Origin: Candidatus Poseidonia alphae
GTDB lineage: Archaea; Thermoplasmatota; Poseidoniia; Poseidoniales; Poseidoniaceae
NCBI GenBank assembly: GCA_002505405.1
Contig: DAVD01000027.1
Location: 5,017 to 69,016, forward strand
Direction: 5' to 3'
Length of the DNA stretch: 64,000 nucleotides
Part shown: in pieces, positions 20,101-27,144 of the stretch
Position numbering within the stretch: position 1 is the stretch's first letter
Layout: every line of letters starts with the position of its first letter
Program-made: the position numbers and the translations under genes
Notes under the pieces: model-generated
Databases searched by the model: none
What the model was told of the DNA's origin: nothing
The model's input: only the letters and a program-made list of their open reading frames with translations

Positions 20101-23078
20101 TAACTCAACGCGATAACATTACGTTGCCCAACGCCAATGTGCTCTTCTCCATCGATGGAGTTCCAACCGGGTTTACGGTAACAGGTGGAGCAATTGGTAC
20201 CGGTGGATTCTGGAACGCAAGCCTACGCCTCACGGAAACCTTCGGCGCCGGAACTCATGTTCTGGAAGCAACGTACCTCCCCAATGTCAACTATTACGTG
20301 GGGTCGGAAAACAACACAACCTTTGATTCCAGAGGCTTCTCCACACTTGACTTCATCCTACCAAGCCTCGACGGACTTGGGCAACCTTCGTTGAACGATC
20401 GTACAGACCGCGGAACCAACGTGTCCTTCCAAGTTCTATTGCGTGACAACCAAGGTGAGGCAATGGGCAATCAATCGCTGACCGTATCCCTTCCAGGAAC
20501 CAACGTAAGCGGCGTCTTTGTAACTGCACCTAACGGTAGCGCCTTTGGTACGCTTCTCGTACCGTATGACTCATCAGTCGGCCCCGCAGACATTCGGGCA
20601 TCCTTCGTTGGAATCTCTGGTACAACTGGAATCATTGGTTCAAACGGTACAACGCTCTTTGTTGTGTTAGCCGCAACCAACCTTACCATTGCAGATGCTC
20701 CAACCGTCCTCACTGCTGGAGATTCACTAACGGTCAGTGGGACGTTGCTTGACGACCTTGGAATGCCGCTTGTGGAAGCAGGCGCACCTGCGACTGCAGT
20801 TGTTCATCTCACGATTGATGGTGTTCCAGTGGCCAGCATTGAGACCAATGCAACCGACGGTTCCTACACCCTTGGATACACGTTACCTGAAGACACAGCA
20901 GCTGGTCCTCACGTGATTGGTGTCGAATTCCGCGGTGGTCGCGACTGGGTTGACCCAGTCGGCTACGGAGATATCGTCAATCCGGAATACTACTTGCCGA
21001 GTTCAGAAACCGTTGGTTTCAACGTCAGTGTCCCTACTGAAATTATATTCTTGACCCCAACTGGCCAGGCAGACCGTGAATCAACCATGACCCTTGAAGG
21101 TCAACTGGTTGACCTTGTTGACAACAGCCTGCCGAATTTGACGATTGGAATCTGGCTTGATGGAGAATGGTTGACCAATACCACGACCGATGAAAACGGA
21201 TACTTCATCGCCGTCCACCCGGTTCCTGCTGACGCACAACTTGGTCCGCTCTCTGTTGAGATTCGTTTCACTGGGACAGTGGCCTATTTGCCGAGCAATG
21301 CAACAGGTGTTTGGGAGATCTTTAGCCCGATCCTCGTGACCGTTGATATGACCTCTCCAGTTGCCGTCAATGAAACGGTTACTGTAAGCGGGACTGTAGT
21401 TGATAATCAACTGCTTGGAATCGCTGGGCATGAAGTTCAGTTGGTTGTAGAAGGAATTGTCATCACTTCAATCACTACCGATGAAAACGGGGCATTTTCT
21501 TATGATTGGTTTGTTCCCGACATCTTCGCATTCGGTAACCACACGCTTGAAGCGGATGTGGCTTCACAAGGATACTACCGCTCAGGTACAGGAAATGTGA
21601 CCTTCTTCCTCTCGCATCGCTCTTGGGTTACGCTTCTGTTTGAAGACGGCATCGAGGCCACCCGTGGTGATTCATGGGAGGTTAACGGCCGCCTGTATGA
21701 TTATGATACGGTCGAACGAGAGGGTTTGGTTGGAATGATGGTTGACATCTCGATGGATGGAGTTCCATTGTTCTCGACCGTGACCGGTGCCGACGGATTA
21801 TGGTCCGCAAGCATCCCTGCGACAATGGACCTTGCTCGTGGAGAGCACACACTGTCCGTTAGTTTCGAAGGTACAACGGCTCATCTCGCTGCTTCAACCA
21901 ACAGCAACCTAATGGTTTGGTCGGACGTGATCATTACGCTTGACCCAACCTCGACGTCGATTGTAACGCGTTCTGATGACGTGTTTGCACCAATCGTTTA
22001 TACCGGTTCAGTACAGGAAGTAGGTGGCGAAGGAGAAGTCTTTGAAGACCTCGTTTTGACCATCGGCAACGGTTCAGAATGTGCAAATGGCCGTGAAGGT
22101 GCTCAATGTTTCCGGACCGTCCTCATTACATGGGCCAATGGAAACTTTTCAGTGACAGCAACCGCACCTTATTGGCTTGATGTAGGTTCACAGTACTTTG
22201 CAGTCGACTCTGCTCGTAACGATTCAAACCATCTGAATGCAGGAACCGTGAGCAAGGCAGTCTTTGTACAGGTCGATGCAAACATCGTACCCACGATTGG
22301 AGCCATAGTTGAAGGGGTTCAAGAAGAGATTGATATTGAAGTCCTCATCACCGCTAAAGATACCAAGAATGGAATTCCAGGCATTGACGTTGTGGTTTAT
22401 CTTTATGATGAAAACAACAGTCAAATTGCCTCTCAGCAACGCCAAACTGACAATTCTGGTGTGGTGCAGTTTGACTTCCCTGCTGACCCACCGTATGGCG
22501 ACTATTCCTTCTGGGGCGAAGTCACCATGGATATTGTCATCAACGACCCACGTATCTCCAGCCAAAGTACACAAGACTTCGAAGCCCTGCGCAGCGAAGG
22601 ATTTGAATTGAAATATTCCTACGCTGCTGAAGAATCAACGGTGTCCCCATGGGCCTATGTGATGGTTCTGTTGCTGGGAGCTTTGATCGCTGGAGGAGTC
22701 GTCCTCTACCGCCGCAAGGTTGCTTCTGATGACCTCTTGAAAGACGCTGCTGAAGTGTTTGCCTACACCGCTGAATTGCTCGCCGCTGGTGATGCCGTCC
22801 GTGAATCGATCTTCACGTGTTACCAGGACCTCTGTGGTCTCCTCCAACAACGAGGATTCTTGAGAAGAGATTTCGAAACGGTCCGTGAGTTTGAATTTGC
22901 CATCCGTCAGGCGTTGCATGGAGTCTCAGATGACGCCCTCACAGCCTTGGACAATACCTTTGAAATGGCTCGTTACAGCCGAGAAGAAATGGGAAGTCAG
23001 CATCAAGAAGTGGCCGTGCAATCACTGACACGAATGGGTACTGAAATCGAACAGATTCAGAAATTCCCTCAGCGCTGA
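14163..23078 (+). CDS. Giant cell-surface protein: calcium-type repeats, transglutaminase-like domain, Ig-like repeats, DUF4129-like tail
   Basis: About 2971 aa. After a signal segment (about residues 27-52) come many DxDxDGxxD thrombospondin-type-3-like calcium-binding repeats, up to about residue 740. A transglutaminase-like core follows: Cys972 in GSCREFNTLFVTMARLAGLPARQV, then TTWSEV and GWIAFDPCP (Asp1038). The catalytic His expected two residues before W1016 is Thr1014. From about 1050 to 2800 there are repeated beta-sandwich units resembling carboxypeptidase-regulatory/bacterial Ig-like domains, with recurring phrases such as TTDENGxF and HTLE. A transmembrane helix (about 2827-2848) is followed by a cytoplasmic helical domain resembling DUF4129, which in bacteria and archaea is often found with transglutaminase-like membrane proteins. 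Start is GTG 14163 or ATG 14172. Function unknown; adhesion, surface layer or protein/peptide capture are possible. Confidence 0.88.
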   Translation: MRTMLTGSNLTAATPQLRLSERKNAVKSVFLTLLMVLSSLASIEYLAIDVQAASDQDGDGLTYGLEYLMNTQPNDPDSDNDGLPDGWEWKYGLDPLSSSGADGAVADPDGDGMSNLQEYTYLMPNGWDNPSTGSVLDNGVWWNGTIPVNDWNEENSMQYNQPACGAAGSDGTGSIILCDEDPVGNICTNGFDDDKDGFVDAADPDNDGDADCLSDDDDGDGLIDEDPAGWDTDGDGMNDGWEAANNLNATSPSNADGPNGDPDGDGLTNLMEYVNPTWTTMCGSSPCFRNGPDGAVTETTSPCDPVQGVGPGACATYTAEVDGITSTNPQIADTDGDGLNDSYEALTLLTDPTAADTDGDGIRDGVEVNGAYGNPAQASDPRDNNTDDDAFDDGEEDTNFNGLVDEGETDPTRREDAGDEDNDGIQNWEENLSCTLWNVADTDFGGVSDGDERNISHGTDPCDSLVNFETTFVSYDSSSNQVTLGSGSGFNPGGGVGWYNVSGSWESFAYATIVNTVLQGVSNGPSATPSQVANRNGSFCHTDAVAAGTIGSTQQYCDDDYTDSDQDGLADWQELLGTFGWFSNPNIADSDADGVDDFGEVSDNTDPNEPCANLLDTDGDGLNNYFENNTGCDLNFIGITNGSQDIWVTDYASFDTDQGGVNDRTEYYDGTNPQNDPSDDVQPDDFDGDGVPDAIENQTGTDWTNPDTDGGGLLDGIECPDLYWVANCAGSPFDPFDPTDDILNNDVLFWANNSSGVVDVNSVHRWRVNTNDFYTGSTYAQLDSVHPKEAVSIPYSNLTHLAPLSFANDTIEWTINYNNPINVGQVPVPSFYSNISYVFEAIATFSRNNDTHTVTVDQGPINELWFQEPEYYFDWATLASTTVPGQGFPYELLTDEIFINTSDVHSYVFNVTNGVVTDSGATDAYSVALALEEFLTNGNSSTEFKRNYNGSGTPSILDTTLNILETRKEGSCREFNTLFVTMARLAGLPARQVTGYSGGTWTGEGYAVYAADATTWSEVRLQQNNANGNTDLGWIAFDPCPPAEEMEVVNQTISTLTWSRDSTQDINVTGQLRYAENGTPASEVPVFAYLVPVSEANLVPGPGGPMERLISEGRTDANGTFNFTGVPDAPTAPGMHNIVVEYRQFGYVPNGGAIYDSYVNMTENSTLFHTAPAVINAPVAGAGATTVIEGLLEFENQPLDVFFQLPDQTVWLTYTSSVDGAQNLTGLVDSAGAFTFTLNLSEFETKGNLSATLGYSGWQDTSVTGIPLEAFHLNPTTTSIVLNVTDAPNLTAIIEGPLTNKSILLLDDNIWVNGSAVSVGAAPVPLTGTLQFSIRGNNSGDVWFEVFNTSVTGTFSIQHFLPSSTMVGSGELEVRLRFFPASLPATDDANMSTSVPYFLRGFLGFQVGESAQMRGFDGTVEVSITDHRGFVQDLVLLGDYDFSFDGTWYNTTTDPTGDVVEFSWPLAADLVANDYPIDISFNGSDYYQPSIGNGSIRVQAEIGYNLSIGQDWTHIGNSTFLSGDIFDAFYNTPVLNNNTQIRVTINLEDGPVDIAQSSLNNSTGAFNIPITMPTTIGSGVYDFVVEFDFESQAPLGGAYYSYLDTSLPPSPPTLVSVLGGIESEVVVTAERPNYIIEMNNTVDLIAKITDLADGSNVSGASVEYIWDYGVSNTSLGTVSSDADGNATFSFTPSSIAPGYYDLMVIIQDDISSSLTAGNTRYLGNSTLLNITIQVTSDIQFNNVPTTITAGTPFNVVGQVLDAENSSRPLISAVRLNVFWLEYPDELLLNGFSTTNNGSFNMSVPTDTANNGTQRGPHTLVISVVNESSPFYLTATAQTPIQVMGVSRLENLVPLNAVVINRGNTVNMSAKLVEASDLFAPLAGYDVGLEFHETWLTSATTDGEGFANFSYTVPYDHPLGLIVVQMVYNGSSDLLSTSANLTSITVRSLTFMVVDSITDNPVAGDEFNISGRVTSDNGSGLTQRDNITLPNANVLFSIDGVPTGFTVTGGAIGTGGFWNASLRLTETFGAGTHVLEATYLPNVNYYVGSENNTTFDSRGFSTLDFILPSLDGLGQPSLNDRTDRGTNVSFQVLLRDNQGEAMGNQSLTVSLPGTNVSGVFVTAPNGSAFGTLLVPYDSSVGPADIRASFVGISGTTGIIGSNGTTLFVVLAATNLTIADAPTVLTAGDSLTVSGTLLDDLGMPLVEAGAPATAVVHLTIDGVPVASIETNATDGSYTLGYTLPEDTAAGPHVIGVEFRGGRDWVDPVGYGDIVNPEYYLPSSETVGFNVSVPTEIIFLTPTGQADRESTMTLEGQLVDLVDNSLPNLTIGIWLDGEWLTNTTTDENGYFIAVHPVPADAQLGPLSVEIRFTGTVAYLPSNATGVWEIFSPILVTVDMTSPVAVNETVTVSGTVVDNQLLGIAGHEVQLVVEGIVITSITTDENGAFSYDWFVPDIFAFGNHTLEADVASQGYYRSGTGNVTFFLSHRSWVTLLFEDGIEATRGDSWEVNGRLYDYDTVEREGLVGMMVDISMDGVPLFSTVTGADGLWSASIPATMDLARGEHTLSVSFEGTTAHLAASTNSNLMVWSDVIITLDPTSTSIVTRSDDVFAPIVYTGSVQEVGGEGEVFEDLVLTIGNGSECANGREGAQCFRTVLITWANGNFSVTATAPYWLDVGSQYFAVDSARNDSNHLNAGTVSKAVFVQVDANIVPTIGAIVEGVQEEIDIEVLITAKDTKNGIPGIDVVVYLYDENNSQIASQQRQTDNSGVVQFDFPADPPYGDYSFWGEVTMDIVINDPRISSQSTQDFEALRSEGFELKYSYAAEESTVSPWAYVMVLLLGALIAGGVVLYRRKVASDDLLKDAAEVFAYTAELLAAGDAVRESIFTCYQDLCGLLQQRGFLRRDFETVREFEFAIRQALHGVSDDALTALDNTFEMARYSREEMGSQHQEVAVQSLTRMGTEIEQIQKFPQR

Positions 23079-23084
23079 AGTTGC

Positions 23085-23582
23085 TCACCAGCGAAGATGA
23101 AGACGACCGTTGCTGAATTCGGCAGTTAGGTTTGATGAAGCCTCCTTTGGAAGTGGGATTTCCTTGACCAAAGGGGGCAGGTCTCCATCATTGACTTGAA
23201 GTTGAACAACGGTTTGGTCGTTGATGGTTTTGAACCGCAGGTGGAGGTTGTCGTATGTTGTTCCCAACAACGGGATGGTCAAGCCGTCGGGGTTCATTCT
23301 TCCATTGATGGATTCAACAATCCAAGATAGAGCCCGTTCAGGTTCTACTTCTGCAAGTGATGTTTCTGGCAGCATACCGGCAGTGACCAGAACTTCTGTG
23401 TGCAGTTGGCGAACTTCTGAGAGGTGTGTTGATTCGGTTTCAAAATTGGCTTGGAGCATCGATGCATCGGGTGAAAAACCGTCCAAACTGGGTGTGTCAG
23501 AGTGATCGTTCTTCGTGCTTAGTGATTGCTCAATTGCGAGAGGTGACCATTCGTCCATGAGGTTTGGATACGACGAGCCCAC
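23085..23582 (-). CDS. Hypothetical protein, C-terminus possibly Hsp20/CS-like
   Basis: 165 aa, soluble, no signal peptide. I do not recognise the N-terminal two thirds, which are acidic and Ser/Leu-rich. The last about 55 residues read as alternating beta strands and finish with KEIPLPKEASSNLTAEFSNGR-LHLRW, which resembles the end of Hsp20/alpha-crystallin folds (strand, proline, NGxLxLRW). That resemblance is weak. It begins with GTG 24 bases after the helicase gene on the same strand, so the two are probably co-transcribed. It ends 6 bases from the stop of the convergent giant protein. An internal ATG at codon 9 is an alternative start. Confidence 0.55.
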   Translation of the reverse strand: MGSSYPNLMDEWSPLAIEQSLSTKNDHSDTPSLDGFSPDASMLQANFETESTHLSEVRQLHTEVLVTAGMLPETSLAEVEPERALSWIVESINGRMNPDGLTIPLLGTTYDNLHLRFKTINDQTVVQLQVNDGDLPPLVKEIPLPKEASSNLTAEFSNGRLHLRW

Positions 23583-23606
23583 ATGAACCTTCGGACGACT
23601 CTTCCT

Positions 23607-25724
23607 TCACTCCAGCGTGGAGTCGGGTTGGATTTTGGAGAAAAACCTCCGAGCAAAATGGCCAGTTGATTCGGGCCCGCTCGATTCGTTCATTCTCAGG
23701 TCGTCAGGGAAACAAGAGGCGTAGGTTCGTTCTGTAACCCTCCGGTCCAACAACACGATGAGAGCCCTATCTCCAATCGAGCGAATAGGACGCCCCATCG
23801 CTTGCAAAATGGAATTGATCGCTGGCTGAGAAACGGTATACCTCCATGCAAGGTTCCTTCCAAAGCGTTCTTCAGCGTGTGTTTTGAGCGCAGATGACAA
23901 TACGGAAGGCGGTGAATTTGGAATGCCAATACATGCAACCGCATCCAGTGCACCGCTGTGATAGTCAACTCCCTCGGAAAGACGAGCATTGAATACGCCG
24001 GCGAGTAAAATACGCCGGCCAGCTTTCTTTTCTTCGAGGAGCGTTTCTACCACTTGATCTAAATCTTGTTTGGTCCAATTACGGTCCTCAACCATCATCC
24101 GAACACCAGAGAAATGAGCTTCTGCGACAGTGGAATTGAGGAGTGCATAGGATGGGGCAAAGACAGCAACGTTTCCTGGGGTCGTGTCAATGAGGGATTG
24201 AATGTGCTGGCGCATCAAATCGGTGTTTTGAGGGGTTCGTTCGGTATATTTCGTCGTTACATCCGAGGCCACCAGCACCGGCCGTCGCATAGCAGCAAAA
24301 GGAGATGCATAGGCTACAGCGGTGGTCTTGGCTGTCGGTAGCGCCAAGATGTTGGCGTACATGGTGGGTGGATACAGCGTTCCTGACATCAGTACGGCAC
24401 CGGCTGAGCCGGTAAGGACAGGTTTCGAGACCAATCCTGGGTCGAGCAGGTGGGTCGTGATTCGACCATCCTTTCCTTTTGTATCGTACACCATCGTCAT
24501 TGCAGTTGTGGAGCCGAAGCGAATGAGACAATCTAAAATTTGGGCGACACGATGAGCGTTTGGCTCCATTGGATTTCCATCGTCTCCAGCGTCCATATCA
24601 ACATCCACGGTTGAAAGAATGTCTCGCAATTGATGAATTCTGACGGCTGGGTCAATGCCATGCTTACGTTGTTGGACAGGTGGGGAATTCAAATTCTTTT
24701 GACCGACAATCCCGTCAACTTCATCACAGGCACGGTGGAACACTTGGAGGAGGGTTTCAACTTGAACTTCACACTCTTCCTTGTCACCGGTTAAGGATGA
24801 GCGAAGACGACTGAAAAAGTCTGCAAAACTCTTCCTTGAGGTTCGAATAACCTCGAAAGCCCAGTAGGCTAAATCATGGGTTGCTGCCAGCATTTCTCCC
24901 CCAGGCATGTTCATGGATTGTTGAAGCGTGCCGACATACTCTTCCAATTCGGCAAACGTGTTCCGGATCATGGTCTGCGTGAGTCGTTTCTCAAGCGTAA
25001 GCCGGATTCGGTCGGGTAGATTGTGTGCTTCATCAACAACAACAATGATGTCCTCAAGGGACAGGTCCATGGCTTTCAAACTTGAATCACGAACGCCTTC
25101 GTCAAAGAGGTGGTTGTAATCTCCAACGAAAACATCTGCTCCATTCACGGCTTCACGGGCCACTTTCCAAGGACATGCTTGGGTCACTTCACCGTTAACG
25201 GTATGGGTTCGGGTAAGGGATACGAGTTCATCAACGTGAAGAGGTGATTCTAGAATTCGTTCCTTGAGTCCAGGTGCGCTGGTAATCCAAGGCCTGCATG
25301 ACCTTGATTTTCGGGCTTGACTGCACATGAGGGAAAACACAACGGACGATTCCTTGGCGAATTCTTGGACGCACATTCCTGCTTGTCCGACCATGTCTAC
25401 AAGTCTTATTGGGGCCATGCCCACTCGTTGTTGGTTGATTTTACGAACCGTATCGACAACGATGCGATGCTGTGTTTGACGGGAGGTGAGGAAGAAGATC
25501 GTTTTCCTTTGGGGCTGCTGGCTTGCGACTTGAAGGGCTGCGGCTAGAGATGCAGCAGTCTTCCCGATTCCCGTCGGGGCTGCAGCGAGGTGGTAACCCC
25601 CTTGTTCGAGCGCCTTGATGGAATCTTGAATCATCTCAAGTTGCCCAGGCCGAGGTTGTGTGTGGGCGAGGAACGGGAAATGCGGTGGTTGAATCACCTC
25701 ATTCCCGTCGTTCATATCGCTCAT
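23607..25724 (-). CDS. XPD/Rad3/DinG-like superfamily 2 DNA helicase with Fe-S domain
   Basis: A 705-aa ATP-dependent 5'-3' DNA helicase. Motif Ia/Walker A is APTGIGKTAASLAAAL; between it and the Walker B box lies a cysteine-containing domain (C in GMCVQEF, C in LMCSQARKSRSC, C in QACPWK) consistent with the XPD-type [4Fe-4S] cluster. The DEAH box is VVVDEAHNLPDRIR. The C-terminal RecA domain carries LSEGVDYH and motif VI QAMGRPIRSIGDRAL. Archaeal XPD is linked to DNA repair and replication-fork processing; here that role is by family only. It is at the start of a two-gene unit with the hypothetical protein downstream. The 5' side borders the hairpin-rich non-coding segment. Confidence 0.9.
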   Translation of the reverse strand: MSDMNDGNEVIQPPHFPFLAHTQPRPGQLEMIQDSIKALEQGGYHLAAAPTGIGKTAASLAAALQVASQQPQRKTIFFLTSRQTQHRIVVDTVRKINQQRVGMAPIRLVDMVGQAGMCVQEFAKESSVVFSLMCSQARKSRSCRPWITSAPGLKERILESPLHVDELVSLTRTHTVNGEVTQACPWKVAREAVNGADVFVGDYNHLFDEGVRDSSLKAMDLSLEDIIVVVDEAHNLPDRIRLTLEKRLTQTMIRNTFAELEEYVGTLQQSMNMPGGEMLAATHDLAYWAFEVIRTSRKSFADFFSRLRSSLTGDKEECEVQVETLLQVFHRACDEVDGIVGQKNLNSPPVQQRKHGIDPAVRIHQLRDILSTVDVDMDAGDDGNPMEPNAHRVAQILDCLIRFGSTTAMTMVYDTKGKDGRITTHLLDPGLVSKPVLTGSAGAVLMSGTLYPPTMYANILALPTAKTTAVAYASPFAAMRRPVLVASDVTTKYTERTPQNTDLMRQHIQSLIDTTPGNVAVFAPSYALLNSTVAEAHFSGVRMMVEDRNWTKQDLDQVVETLLEEKKAGRRILLAGVFNARLSEGVDYHSGALDAVACIGIPNSPPSVLSSALKTHAEERFGRNLAWRYTVSQPAINSILQAMGRPIRSIGDRALIVLLDRRVTERTYASCFPDDLRMNESSGPESTGHFARRFFSKIQPDSTLE

Positions 25725-25749
25725 GCGAAGACGACCCTCCTAAAGGATT

Positions 25750-26050
25750 GGGATTGAGCGGGATGGCTTACGCTGGTTCCAAATCGATGTGCCCAGATAT
25801 GTGGGGGCTGGGCACGGGAACCACCAACTCAGCAAGCTGGAGTGGAATCAGAGTCCCCCTGGCCGTCATCCAAGGGGGGGGTTGTGGGGTTTTGGTTGGG
25901 GTAACCAGGGCCAAGGCGTGCATGACGGGCACGCTGACACAATGAGGCAAAGCCATGCAAGTTTGACCGAACTTGCTTGGCCGTTGGGGTGGCTCCACTT
26001 AGGTTGTATCCAGAGTTTTGCCAAATCATCCCATCCCCTCCGCTCTCTCA
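25750..26050. ncRNA. Candidate structured non-coding RNA, about 300 bases
   Basis: This is the only gene-free stretch above 300 bases (25725-26053). Open frames here are short and lack recognisable content. It is packed with inverted repeats. GAGCGG+GATGG (25756-25766) pairs with CCATC...CCGCTC (26031-26045), closing the whole segment. TGGTTCC/GGAACCA (25774-25780/25817-25823) encloses GTGCCCAG/CTGGGCAC. ACTCAG/CTGGAGT flank a CAAG loop. CCCCCT/AGGGGG, TGGTT/AACCA, GCGTGC/GCACGC (25916-25921/25929-25934) and GCCATGCAAGTT/AACTTGCTTGGC (25952-25963/25970-25981, one mismatch) follow in order. Size and closed ends resemble archaeal 7S or RNase P RNA, but I could not find their conserved motifs. 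Strand is undecided. Confidence 0.45.
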
Positions 26051-26053
26051 CCA

Positions 26054-26428
26054 TTATTCTTGGTATTCACTGCGTCGTATCGTTGCTGCTCTGGACGCCT
26101 CCAGAACTGCATCGAGTGTGTTATTGATCGGCGCCAAGGAAGCTGTAGCCTTGGCGATGTAGAGTTTGATTCCTTCTTGGGCGGCGAGTTCGGGAGTGAC
26201 TCCAAGCAACTCGTAGAGTTTCCCAAGTTGTTGTTGGTCGTGGCGGCCCAACGGGATTCGAATGGTTTCCATATCCTGTAGGAGTGGGCGGTTGTGGAGG
26301 TATTCTTGGATGGCCATTCTTACGACATCCGAACGATTCCTGGAGCCCTTGAGCCCGACTTGAGCATCAAGCAATGCAAGATCCTCCTCAGTGATTCTGA
26401 GTGATACTGCACTGGTTGGTTGGCTCAT
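26054..26428 (-). CDS. Ribbon-helix-helix transcription regulator
   Basis: 124 aa. The N-terminal about 50 residues show the RHH (CopG/Arc) pattern: a beta strand AVSLRIT followed by two helices EEDLALLDAQVGLKG and NRSDVVRMAIQEYLHN. The C-terminal 70 residues are helical and could mediate ligand binding or oligomerisation. It is expressed toward the hairpin-rich segment and divergently from the TerB-like gene. Phased repeats in its AT-rich upstream region (26492-26518) may be its own operator, suggesting autoregulation and control of the divergent gene. Confidence 0.8.
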   Translation of the reverse strand: MSQPTSAVSLRITEEDLALLDAQVGLKGSRNRSDVVRMAIQEYLHNRPLLQDMETIRIPLGRHDQQQLGKLYELLGVTPELAAQEGIKLYIAKATASLAPINNTLDAVLEASRAATIRRSEYQE

Positions 26429-26491
26429 CTTGGTTCCTCCGTTATCTGTAGACAGATGCGGTCATCATATAAATGTAACCATATAATTACG

Positions 26492-26518
26492 ATTTGTCAT
26501 AATTTGTAATACACTTGT
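26492..26518. promoter_or_regulatory. AT-rich divergent promoter with phased ATTTGT-type repeats
   Basis: ATTTGT at 26492, ATTTGT at 26502 and ACTTGT at 26513 lie about 10-11 bases apart, on one face of the helix. They sit in the most AT-rich part (26465-26520) of the gap between the RHH regulator and the TerB-like gene, next to TATA-like ATATAA and ATATAATTA. RHH proteins often bind such phased short repeats, so this is a plausible operator. Confidence 0.35.
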
Positions 26519-26591
26519 ATTCTGCACCTCATCGACGAGTTCATTAAAACACGACCGAAGTTTGAAAGCGAAGGGAGCGAAACCACGGTTC

Positions 26592-27038
26592 ATGCCTCTC
26601 GTCCCAAGCCGTGGCCTCTACCTATACCTTGAAATTCTTAAAATCGCTTTTGAGGACGCCATCGTTACAGAAGATGAAGCCCAAATCCTTCATGTCCTCT
26701 CGCGATGCCTGGGGGTTGCGCCTGCAGATACTGCGGAATGCCGATCGGTCATCCTAGGGGAGGTTCCCTCGCCGTTTGAGGAGGATGACGCTTTCGGCGG
26801 ACACCATATTGGTGACGTCACCACCTACCAATCAGCTCTCATCGCCGCTCTGGATGATGATGTTATTTCAGAAGATGAATGGGCGATGCTTGACCATTTG
26901 CGCCAGACGATTGGCGTTCAGGAAGATCAGCATGCACTCATTGAAGAAGCAATCCGTGCAATGGGTGAGATTGACGCTAAAGGGCGAAGGCGTATCGAAC
27001 GGCTTGAACGGTTCATCACCGTTTGTCCCTATCGTTGA
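26592..27038 (+). CDS. TerB-like (tellurite-resistance-type) helical protein
   Basis: 148 aa from this ATG; the frame extends upstream to a TTG at 26562. Two internal units resemble each other: LKIAFEDAIVTEDEAQILHVL..LGV (near residue 16) and LIAALDDDVISEDEWAMLDHL..IGV (near residue 95). The acidic ExDE turns and helical pattern recall TerB/DjlA-N domains, which are helical bundles with a metal-binding acidic site. No enzymatic motif is seen. Divergent from the RHH regulator and possibly controlled by it. Function unknown; the TerB assignment is moderate. Confidence 0.6.
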   Translation: MPLVPSRGLYLYLEILKIAFEDAIVTEDEAQILHVLSRCLGVAPADTAECRSVILGEVPSPFEEDDAFGGHHIGDVTTYQSALIAALDDDVISEDEWAMLDHLRQTIGVQEDQHALIEEAIRAMGEIDAKGRRRIERLERFITVCPYR

Positions 27039-27144
27039 ATCCAATTGGTCCTGTGTTCAGGGTTTGTTGAGGTAAACTAGGGACAACCATTAGAAAGGGC
27101 CTATGCTAGGGCGCCTCAACACTAATGTGTTAGAAGGAAGAAAG

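Noticed and set aside
14163..23078. CRISPR or DNA repeat array in the giant gene
   Set aside because: The repeated GAC/GAT-GGC patterns are codon-level echoes of calcium-binding protein repeats, not constant-length DNA repeats with spacers.
25750..26050. Calling the segment SRP RNA or RNase P RNA outright
   Set aside because: Size and closed ends fit, but I could not find the conserved helix 8 motif of SRP RNA or the conserved core motifs of RNase P RNA on either strand.
25789..26127. 112-codon and similar frames in the hairpin-rich gap
   Set aside because: Low-complexity, no ribosome site, mutually overlapping in several frames; the inverted repeats explain the sequence better.
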